Made by a program: the position numbers and the translations under genes. From the NCBI GenBank assembly GCA_002917075.1, contig NTMA01000098.1:1-64000 (forward strand): a stretch of DNA of 64,000 nucleotides, written 5' to 3'. The DNA comes from Hawksworthiomyces lignivorus (taxonomy: Eukaryota; Ascomycota; Sordariomycetes; Ophiostomatales; Ophiostomataceae). The notes under the pieces were generated by a model. It saw nothing but the letters and a program-made list of their open reading frames with translations. It was not told the origin of the DNA and did no database searches. Shown one piece after another: positions 51,485-61,010 of the stretch. Numbering within the stretch: position 1 is the first letter of the stretch; every line of letters starts with the position of its first letter.

Positions 51485-52685
51485 CTTGACTGGTATCCCG
51501 TGTTCAAGCAGGCCGTGATGCGGCTAGAAGATGAAAAGCGGCAGAACGAGTCACGAGGAGAAGTGGGTGAGAAGCGAAAGATAGGGGGGGCCTCGGGGGA
51601 CTTCGAAAGGAGAGGGAAGGGGGGGGGCTTGCAGAGAGGCCGTGACCAGCTGAGCTGGAACTGCGGCGACACTGGACGGTTTTCTTTCTTCTGGTCAAGG
51701 CGGCGTCGAGGGCATCTTTTCTATATCTTTTCTAGCCAGAGTGACACCGTAGAGATGAGGAACAGCAGCCTTCTATCAGCGTCAACTGGCATAGGCCCTG
51801 GGCTGGCCTGGAGGCATCTGAAGAGGGGCGATAAAAGGGAGAGAAGGAGACTGAATCTTTTGACAGCTGTCTCAGTCTACGAAACAAAATAGAAAGTGTT
51901 CGTATCCATCTTACGTATTGCCCCGTAAGCTATGACCCGTGGATGGATGGATTGGGGGGGGGGGGCTATCAGCCTTGCGCGTGTCTACGGAGTATTATTT
52001 TTATTATTTTTATTATTTTTATTTTATTGTTTTATTTGGCTGCCTTCTTATTAGTGGGCGAGGTGGGGGGGGGGGGGGGGGGGGGTGCCTTCAGCTTTCA
52101 TTACACGTGATTAGGCGTGTATGTGCCGCTAAGCTAGCTCTAGCGGCCCCCAAAATAACAACTGACAACACCTCTGCTTAGGCGCTCTCAGCGCTGTACA
52201 TAGCTTGTACCTAGCGAGCCTAGCTCTATTACAGGGGTACTGCGGCATGGGATTACCAGTGCTTCTATCACGCGTCGCTGGATCACGGTCGCTCCAATTA
52301 TCGCCGTCCATCAACACGCCAATGACCTTTTTGCGACCACGACCTCAGATGAACAACCACAAGATCAGCCGCGCCGTGACAACATTAGCCACTACTGGTC
52401 ACAGTTTGCGACAGCGCTGCCACAACTCGGGGCGAAAGCGTCCGGTCGTCTGTACAAAAGCGCGAGCTATTCGCGTTTGCGACGAGCGACACCACTTCAT
52501 TGAAGCGCAAGTTGAAGCGCAATTCTGAATAAGAGCAGAAGCCAAAACAAACACAGCTGCAACTGCGACATCACAGCGACGACATCACAACACACTTAGG
52601 CGCGCATATCTCCCAGGAAGGGCACCCGTTTTCATACAGAGCTGCTCGACCAGCGCGCGCGCGCGGCTGCTGGGGATTGCAGACG
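51485..52685. other. Divergent SWF1-RAP1 intergenic region with homopolymer tracts
   Basis: Holds G runs of 9 (51617-51625), 12 (51954-51965) and 21 (52065-52085), with an AT microsatellite of TTATTTTTA-type units at about 51991-52035 between the last two. No gene recognised. It should contain the promoters of SWF1 (left) and RAP1 (right). Confidence 0.5.
52065..52085. repeat. 21-nt G homopolymer
   Basis: Uninterrupted G tract next to a TTATTTTTA microsatellite. Such runs mutate by slippage, and their exact length may be a sequencing artefact. Confidence 0.7.
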
Positions 52686-55600
52686 ATGCTAGACTTTGGA
52701 GGACGGAGATTTTGGGTGTCGAGGTTCGTGCCTCACACTATCGTCAAAGATATCAAGGTGCGTCTCTCTACTCTCTACTCTCTTGCTTAGACTTTCTAGC
52801 AACTAGAAAGTCGCATCATATTTCTTTCGTCCCCTGTCTGACCTGAGCGCCTTGTCTTTGTACTTTCTCTTTTGTTTCCAGGACCGAAATGGCGAGATCG
52901 TTACCTTGGAGCGCAATGCGGATATTTGCTTGACGGATCACAACAAGTCGTCGCGACCACCGGGCGCGTATTCTTGGCTGTGGATTAAGGAGTGTGTCGA
53001 GAAGGACGCAGAGGTAGACGAGAATAGGTTTTTGATTTCCGAGATGAGGAAACAGGCACCCAGCACCGAAGGACTCGGAGCCAATATCCAGCAGGGCAGG
53101 AAAACTGTTCGCACACTATTCACGCCCGAAGACGACCGCCTTTTGATACATTGGATACAGGAAAAGGCCGGAGCGGGATCGTATACAAAAAATAGCATCA
53201 GCGGCAACGAGCTATATAAAGCGTTGGCCGCAGAGGTATGCCGCCCATGACCCTTTTCTCCTCCACGCAGTGCTATTGCTTGCGCGCGTCCGGCTCGTCC
53301 CCTTTTTTTGGAATGTCTTTGTATTCACACTCTGATCTAGTACCCGCACCATTCCTTCCACTCGTGGCGAGACCGTTGGCTGAAGAGACTGTCTAAAACT
53401 GTCTCTCTGGACCTGTCGCGCCCGTCACCTGCCGCACAGCACCGGCCCTCCCAGCAGCGGTCTGCAGAGCGAGTCCAGCGGCCCGCCCGAGAACCAGCAC
53501 GGCAGCCAGCTCCAGAGCCAGCGCGGGAGCCACACCGAGAGCCAGATCAGGAGCTAGCTAGGGAAACAGAGGCACCAGACGAGAATGCACACGCCCAGGA
53601 GAGGCAGCCGTCTCTGAAACGACCTCGGGCGGAGCTGGAAAGGGAGCCAGAGGAGGCCAATGGAGCCGCCCACGAGCAAGAGCAGCCCGAGCCCGAAGAT
53701 GCCGACCTCGACCGGACCTACGATGGACCTTTATCGTTTCTGAGCAAAGAAGACTATATAATCCTCATGTATGCTTGGAAGTACCGACGAGATCACCCTC
53801 ACCCGACCGATTCTTTTTTCCAGGCTCTCTCGAATAAGGTAGGATGAGCTCACCGCATTTTGGGTCTGCTGAGACACAGCGAGACACGACGCTGACAAAA
53901 CTGTCTGCAGCATGACGGATTAACCGCAGAGGAGTGGCGGGACCGCTATATGAAGCTGCGATCCTGGTACAGCAATGCCTTCTTAGAAGGTGGCCAAGAT
54001 CAAGACGAGGAAGGCGACGGCCGCGACGACGACGGTGCCGAGGGCTCTGCACCTGCACCAGCCATCAGCGACGAGGCGATTCTCGGCGAGATCGAAGCCC
54101 AAGATGACGAGCAGCAGAAGTTTCTCGAAGGCCTGGAGGTGTACGGCTATGCTTTCGCCGTGTACGTCCCAAGGGCGTTCATGATTGGCGGTCGGTATCT
54201 CGAGACGTGGGTGTTGTGGAAGGCCGTCCAGGATATATCCCCCGAGGCCGAACAGCGCGACTGGCCAAAGATTATTGAAGCCCTCAATCTCGACACCGCG
54301 GAATACCCGACTGTGGAGAGAGACTTGGCTTTGTGGTATGACCAGAATCTGAAGAAGCTGGGCCAGTTTTGGCAAGAATACCAGGAGGCAGTTGAAGACC
54401 AAGAGGCGGAAGACGGAGACGAAGAGGAAGAGGACGGGAGTACCAACGGCGCACATCAATCTCCTAATGAACAACTAAAAGAACTGTCGTCAGCCGAAAA
54501 AAGACGGCTTGAGCATGCTTTTCCAGGTAGCGACGACAACGAGGGCAGAGAAGAGAGCCCCAGTAAGCGGGTTCGCTTCTCGAGCCAGCGGACACCTCCG
54601 AGCCGCGGCAGCAGGAGTAGAAATGATGAGAATGGCGAGAAAGCCGTCGAAGCCGAAGAGGACGAAGGCTCACCTGCATTTACGTCCCGCCCTACGAGGC
54701 AGGCGTCGCGGACACCGCAGCAACCGACCCGTTCTTCGAGGCGGACCGCGAACGCAGCGACGCCTAGCACACCCCGGTCGAGGCGAACACCCAAAACTAC
54801 AGCTGAGCCTGAGACACAGGACTTTGCCTATGATCCAGCAACGCAGCAAGCAGCGGACCAGCTGGAGGATCGGGAGGAGCAGGACAATATAGAGACAACA
54901 CCGTCGCAGCAGCTGCACACCGAGGAGCGGGTTATAGTAGCGGCGGGGCTGACGTTGACAGGAACGCGGCTGAGATCAGGACAGAATCGGACTTCAGCTG
55001 AACCACCGGCGCGACCTAGTTCGTCGGCTCCGGTAGGGAGTCGCCGGTCATTGCCAGCATCATTTAGCCGCAGCAGCAGGAGTAGCAGGAGCCAAGGGGC
55101 AGGAAAGCAGACGCTGTCACGATTAGAAGAAGCAGCCGATATCCAGGAGCAGCGAGGTAATTGATATCTCTTACCACTCCCAAATGCGAGAAAACGGGAT
55201 CGCGGGAGTTCCGCTGAAGAGGGAGTCAGGGGCAAGGTGCTCCATGATTGATGACTGCTCATGATTGCTCCCCTTTTTTGTTTGTCGGATAGGTTCTGGG
55301 AAGATAATAAATAAAAAGCTCTGCTTTGATTTCACAAAATAGCTATTGACACATGACACCCTTAGATGATGCTCTCGCATCCAACGAGGCTAGAGTCGGC
55401 GAAAGCCAGGATTCTCTGGCCCCTGTCGTCGACAGCTTCGTAGCCATGCGCTACCCACAAGAATTTGTCGAGCGCGCGCTCCGGGCGACCAACGGGGACG
55501 TGGGCTTGGCCGGCGTCGTCATGGAGCGGATGATGCAGGGCAAACGTGCGCCTCCCTCTATGGCCGGCGTGTGGACAGACCGGGACGACAGGCTGCTGTC

Positions 55601-55796
55601 GAGAGTCGATGACGAGGCGCGCGCTGCTGATGTCCATGCTCATGACGATGCCAATAGCAAGTCCCCTAATGAGAGCACTACCGAGCGGCGCTATCTAGAG
55701 AAGAAGCACGGAATAGAGCGGATGCAGGCTCGACGGAAGTTCCTGGCAAGGCGGCGGCTTAAGCGGGCAGCACGGCCGGTGGCGGTCGCGGCATAA
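52686..55796 (+). CDS. RAP1: Telomere-associated protein Rap1
   Basis: Five exons: 52686-52757, 52882-53235, 53341-53838, 53911-55156 and 55366-55796, 866 residues. An N-terminal BRCT domain (about 1-75; GGRRFWVSRFVP, PGAYSWLWIKECV) is followed by the Rap1 Myb domain (about 98-160; RTLFTPEDDRLLIHWIQ, SWRDRWLKRL). After an acidic/Arg-Glu linker comes a second Myb-like unit (about 273-332; LSKEDYIILMYAW, EEWRDRYMKLRSW). An ARID/BRIGHT-like segment follows (about 375-475; YLETWVLWKAVQ), then a basic disordered stretch with Arg-rich patches, and the Rap1 C-terminal interaction domain (about 740-800; VVDSFVAMRYPQEFVERAL, GVWTDRDD). Rap1 is recruited to telomeres by TRF/Taz proteins. The last intron (55157-55365) is needed to reach the C-terminal domain. 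The ATG at 52686 lies directly before the BRCT, so a short upstream exon may be missing. Confidence 0.88.
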
Positions 55797-55888
55797 GTCA
55801 TCCTTGCATTTTGCATTGTTTTTATTGCTTTCTGTATAAGGTTTACGGGGCTCTGTTTCTTTCTTTTCCCTGCATAGGCCCGGCGTTT

Positions 55889-57684
55889 TTATTTCCCTCC
55901 GCTTTCCATGTTTGCTACTTTGTTCTTGTCTAGTCTGCTCTTCGTTTTGGTTCGCTGAGATTTTTTCTTCGCCTTGGTCTTCTTCTCCTTCTTCTCCTTC
56001 TGCTCCGCCTGCTGCGCCTTCTTCTGCATGCTCCGGAACTGCCTGCTCTCCTTCAGCGCCGCGACCAGCGCCTGCAGCTCCCGGACCGACGGGTGCACCT
56101 CCGCCCCGCCAAACGTCTCCATCTCGTCCACTGCCAGCTGCGCGTACCTGCCGGCGGCCGTGCGGTTGCCCGACGCCAGGTGCATGCGCGCCAGCACCTC
56201 GTAGTGCTCGCCCAGGTGCTCCGCCAGGTGCTCGGCACGCACCAGATCCAGCAGCTCGTCCTCGTACGTCCGGATCGCCACGTCGAACTTGCCGTCCCGC
56301 AGCAAGCCCACCACCTCGTTGCGGATGCTGGCTACGCGCTGGCGCCGGCCGTCCGAGGCCGCGATCGCGTCCGGCCCCCCGCTGCACAGCTCGCACGTGC
56401 ACACAAACCCCCAGCGCCGCTGCAGCGTCTCGTGACGCTGCTTGTGCAGGAGGCCGAACTCGGTGTCTGTCGGGGACGCGGTAAGCAGCGGTCTTGTCGC
56501 TAGGCCTTTGTTGCAAAACCGGAAAAGAAAGGGTGGAAAGGGGGGCCACTTACAGCTAATAGTTATCTCCTCTCCAGGCTCAATGTCACGAAAGGCGATG
56601 ACCGTCTGGGTCAGGTCGTGTTTGCTGAAGCGAGTGATGGCACTGTCGGATCCTGGATGTTAACCTATTGTGCACAGACGGTGGGGAAGGGGAAGACAGT
56701 AATATTTCTACACACGATGGTTTACAGGCATGGTTGATCCTCTGTATATTCAATTATTAGTTAGCCAAGGCATCTCGTCCAAGTGACTGAAAACGGTGAA
56801 GCAGTCTGACGCACAGCAACCTTGGGAAACAAAGCCATGTAGGCCACGTCGTTGATAGTGGCCGCAAATGAATTGGTGCTGAGGATATCTTCTTCGAGAA
56901 CACCGGGGAATTCATTTGGTTTGACCTTGCCGCTGCGGCTCAGAAGGCGTATATCGTCAGGATTAGGTAGTCGCCCGGCTGCTTTGTGCAGCAGCTGCCG
57001 ACCCAAGACACGTCGCACTCGGCTCGGAAACCTCACGTCCGCAAGTAGCCGGACGTTGTCTACCATCAGGATCGTGCCTCGAGGAATGCGCCGCAGGGCA
57101 ACGACACCAAGATTCTTTCCAGGCACCTCGCGGACATCCAGGAGGTCATCCTCAGTTGTGTTAGCTTTCCTGTATTGTGGAGTGACTGCGACGGCTGCTG
57201 CCTTTCTGAGGACGTCTGCCAAGTCTGCCGCCGTCTGTGGCGTGGCAATGACACTAACACCACCCCGGAAATCGGCTTTTGTGTAAACACAATACGTCGT
57301 GTTGACAGAGGTGCAAGATGGAGTATGTGTCCATGGTGATAGCAAACCCACAGGGTGCTTGGTCATATTACCGTCGATCGCGGGTGGGCATTGGGAAAGG
57401 AGAGCGTTGTGGAGGACACCACGGATCCCGTTGCTCTGACACTGCTCTACAACATTTCCATCATTGAGTGTGGTGCGTGGCTCCTTTGATGCCGGGCCAG
57501 GAGAGGCAGTCGCTGGACTAGCGGACGTCCTAGGGATAAGTGGCGTATTCGAGGACAGTGTCGACGCTGGATCTGCTGCTGTTGCTGCTGCCACTGTACG
57601 TTTTGGAGAAGTAATTATAGAACACAATGAAAATATCAACAAGAGCCACCGAGACAACAGGGCAGGGAAAGACAAGCTAGCCAT
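55889..57684 (-). CDS. SET-domain protein with N-terminal signal peptide
   Basis: Four exons: 57684-56815, 56741-56716, 56642-56554 and 56466-55889, 520 residues. The ATG at 57684 opens a typical signal peptide (hydrophobic core about 8-25). A Cys-containing region with N-glycosylation sequons (NMT, NTT) follows to about 150. The split SET domain starts at about 175 (VPGKNLGVVALRRIPRGTIL), continues with RINHACKPSAITRF (291-304) and GEEITISY (to 329), and ends in a post-SET-like CTCELC (351-356). After it comes a helical repeat region like that of SMYD-type proteins and a very Lys-rich tail. The second exon is only 26 nt and encodes RINHACKPS. It belongs to a fungal group of signal-peptide-bearing SET proteins I recognise but cannot name. 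Lysine methyltransferase activity is inferred; the substrate is unknown. Its stop is 92 bp from the convergent RAP1 stop. Confidence 0.85.
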
Positions 57685-58973
57685 AGCTCATGGTATCTGT
57701 GTTTCTGTACAAACTTCTTCGCCTGGCATACTAGCAGGATAGCAACCTTTCTTAGTTACAGAAGCTCTTCTCAGAAGATTATGGGGAATCCCATGTTTTC
57801 ATCTACGGGGCTCACCCAGAAAATCTCCGAGTAAAAAGACACATTTTTCTTTCCACCTCCATTGCCCTCCGCTCTCCTATTCCCGCTGAAGCTTATGCGG
57901 AGTTGCCGCTCGAAAGCCATATGATGTGGGTCAGGCAGAGACCAGAGCGCTTCCTTTCGTCTTCTTCACTTCGATTTTCTTGTATTCTGTAGTCACTTCT
58001 GTTTATTACCGTCTTCCTACACTATTTGACCAAGACGCCAAGTGAATTCAGGTTGCCGCTCCTTACTTGGTATCCAAACTTGGCATCCAAACTCACTTAT
58101 CCTGCTTCCCATTCTGACGAAAGAAAACCGCCTGATAGTGACTTCCAAGCATGTGGAGCGTAAATCAGATGGCTCTACGCACTCTGGTCTTAAGATAAAG
58201 TCGTACTTAAGCCAGCAATAAATTCAAATTAGCTCCTGCAAAGCGAATATGCTTAGGTCAGATGTCGTCTGGCTCGCGACTCGCCTTCCCCAGCATGTGT
58301 TGTTGAAGCTCGAGGTGCTTGGGAGATCACAGAGCAGTTCTCTCTAGAATATTACCATTCATATATAACAGAACATCATAGAAATATGTGCGCATGAAAC
58401 GCAAAGGCGGAAGTCTAGGCGGGCAGAGGACTACGGCATGGCGGCACACAATATCATTCGCAGGTGACTTACACGAAATGAAGAAGGTGGATACTTTTAC
58501 CGAGTGGAGCTGTATAGAAAAGAGAGGAAAAGAGAAGAAAAAGAGACCGTGTTCATGCAGGAAATGGGGTCCACCTCACCAAGTCTCAGACTTCTACGGA
58601 GTACTAACTGTTAATTTATCCATCTGACTTCGCCATATTCAAGATTGGTACCGTTTGTAGCCGGAACTCAACTCGTGTGTCTGGGTCACTTTTATGGACG
58701 GCTTTCATTGCACAGTTTCCACCTCGGCCCTTTTGTTTAAGCGAATATTGGTATTTCACATGTCTAATAAAGTATGTTAAATAGGCTCATCAATTTGACG
58801 GGCTGTGTCGAAGCTGGGGTAACTATGTGTCTGTATTAGACGGATTGGAGGCAAGGATTGCTTGCCTTTCTGGATCTTGAGGGAATAAAATTCTCTAAAT
58901 GGTCATACATGGCAGCATCGCGTCTGACTATCTTTCTTGGCCCTCAGCTTCTTCATTCTTACCCGCAATATAG
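57685..58973. other. Intergenic, no gene recognised
   Basis: About 1.3 kb between two minus-strand genes, AT-rich with dense stops. It should contain the SET gene promoter and the 3' UTR of the J-domain gene. TACGGAGTA occurs at about 58596. Confidence 0.45.
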
Positions 58974-59492
58974 TTAATTCCAAAACTGCTCTTGCTCTTG
59001 CTGCTGCTGCTGCGGCGGACTTTGTCGGGCTCTGTGCGAATTCGTCCGTCCACTATTCACGTTCATGTTCATGCGCTCATCGATCCAGTTACCTCTGCGG
59101 CCTCCTATTGAGTCCATATTCCTACCGACACCAAATGGAAAGAAGAAACTGTTTGTCCAGTCGTGGAACGAGTGCGGGAAGTCGTCAAAGATACCACCTC
59201 CGAAGCCAAAGCTTCGCATATTGTTTCCGCCGAAAGGATTCTCGGTAGAATGTCGCGTCTGCTGGTTTCCGCCGCCGAAAGTGCCCCTGCTGCTACCACT
59301 GCGGTGCCCATCTTGGCTGTTCCACGAGTGGTAGTGGGTCGAGTAGCTGCCGTTGGCCGCGCTGCCCCCTCCGACCTGAAACGACCAGCTGGTCGAAAAC
59401 TGGAATGCATGCGGGCCCTGTCCAGATGAAAATGACGAGAAGGAGTATCTAGAGGGGTCGGCCGGCGAAGCAGGATGTTCGTATCGTCGAGT

Positions 59493-59525
<33 letters not shown>

Positions 59526-59777
59526 TTCCTGCCCCGGCGACGTAGACCGGAGGACGCCGCTTAAGCCGTGTCGATCGTAGATAGCCCGCTTGTCTGGGTT
59601 CGAAAGGATTTCGTACGCCTGCAGGCAGGACTTGAAATTCTCTGCCGCTTCTGGATTGTCTGGGTTGCGGTCAGGGTGCCACAGAAGCGCAGCCTTGCGA
59701 TAAGACCGCTTAATCTCGTCTAGCGAAGCATTGTAGCTGACGCCGAGCTGTTCGTAAAGCGAAGTTTCAAGAACCAT
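58974..59777 (-). CDS. J-domain (DnaJ/Hsp40) co-chaperone
   Basis: Single exon, 267 residues, ATG at 59777. The J domain occupies about 6-72 ([25 protein letters not shown]), with the HPD motif at 34-36, which stimulates Hsp70 ATPase. The remainder is Gly/Ser/Phe/Asn-rich with a poly-Gln run near 85-93 (a CAG tract) and a second Gln-rich end. It has no zinc-finger or standard C-terminal domain, so it is a class C or short class B-like J protein. A Gly/Phe-rich region of this kind can mediate substrate selection. There is no signal peptide or membrane segment, so a cytosolic or nuclear location is expected. No ortholog is assigned. Confidence 0.85.
59490..59522. repeat. CTG/CAG microsatellite coding poly-Gln
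   Basis: About nine consecutive CTG units on the plus strand (CAG on the coding strand) inside the J-domain gene, giving its poly-Gln run. Its length is likely variable between strains. Confidence 0.75.
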
Positions 59778-60438
59778 TTTTCAGCCTTGGAGAGGGCAAA
59801 AATGTGCTTCTTGGTCCATCTGTTAAAGATGGGAAGAATATAGAGTATATCGGGATGAGAAACGAAAGGGAAAAGTAGCAGAAGGGGAGGGGCAGCTGAT
59901 GGGGGTGAGGCTGAATATCGAAACAAATATGCACGGAGCAGAGCACTGTGAGAGATGGAACGATAACCCAATAACGTGAAAACCGTTTGAAGACGTTGCG
60001 AAGGGATGGCTGAGCCACAGTCTCCTGATTCTTCGCTTCATCTTCAGCACACAGTGCGATATACGGTTGACGTCATACGGTTTGCCACATCAACAGATTG
60101 CCTCTTTGGGCCAGATCGAGACGAATGCGCTACGGAAACGTTGGGTAGCTACGCCTAACCGGCAATTACACGGTGGCTTTTGAAAGACGACATGGAGAAA
60201 TTATGAACAATTCACAAGTTTTTTTTTTGGATACGATAGTTCACATGAACGTTTAAAAAAAAAAAGAAAACCTTGTCTGTCTACTTCAAATTTCTTCTAG
60301 AGAAATGCGCCTCAAACGAACCATGAAAAACAAATAGCTATAGAACGAAAAGAAAAGTAGCTCGGGTGGAAAGGGGGGCGGATAGAAAGAGGTTGAGTTA
60401 ACTGGAGGTACAGATCGACCGTATCGTGGTGTCCACGT
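59778..60438. other. Intergenic, no gene recognised
   Basis: About 660 bp holding the J-protein promoter and the 3' UTR of the small secreted protein gene. An A-rich run lies at 60256-60268. Nothing else seen. Confidence 0.45.
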
Positions 60439-61010
60439 TTAAGCATTGGCTTGGGCGGTGAAGTTGGCGAAGCCCTGGGCCTTGGCAACGTCGGCGACAC
60501 TCAGACCGCTGGCGCTGAAGGGGGCCTTCAGCGACTGGGCAGCGTTGGCGTTCTCGACATCGGAACCCAGGACGGCGGGATCGACCAGAGGCACAATGCC
60601 ACGGAGAGCTGCGGTGGCCGGCAGGGTGGCATCCGAGCAGAGCGTGGGGATAGACTGGGCCGAGGGGTTGAAGTTCTTCTCAGCACCGACGAGCTGGGCT
60701 GCGCTGGCGAGGACTTCGGGGTCGTTGCCGAGCTCGGTGACAATCTGGTCAGCGAGGGCGAGCTGATATCTTGTTAGTCGATACAATTTGAGGAGCATCC
60801 AGTCCGCAGGTACGCAGGTGAACTTGCCTTGGCGCAGGCGTTGGCGCCAGCGAGGAGCACACCGGGGGTCTGGCCAGCCAGAGTAGCAGCCTGGCCGGGC
60901 TGGCCGAAGTTGCTCAGGGCCTGGATGGATGCCTGGACGAGGCCTTCCTGGCCGAAACGCGCCTCTGCGAGGGTAGCGATGGCAGCAATGAGTACAGTCT
61001 TGGCGAGCAT
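60439..61010 (-). CDS. Small secreted protein, function unknown
   Basis: Two exons, 61010-60828 and 60762-60439, 168 residues. The ATG at 61010 opens a signal peptide (MLAKTVLIAAIATLAEA, cleavage near 17-18). The mature part is Ala/Leu-rich with two Cys (CAK and LCSD), and includes FGQPGQAATLAGQTPGVLLAGANACAK, then LALADQIVTELGND, NFNPSAQSIPTLC and GIVPLVDP. I know similar small secreted proteins in other Sordariomycetes but no function for them. The intron (60827-60763, 65 nt) uses a GC donor (AAG|GCAAGT) with a CTAAC branch and CAG acceptor. No GT donor nearby keeps the frame. A cell-wall or effector-like role would be a guess. Confidence 0.8.

Noticed and set aside
58185..58230. GTACTTAAGCC, also found in fungal 5S rRNA
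   Set aside because: Flanks do not match 5S rRNA, so this is chance similarity.
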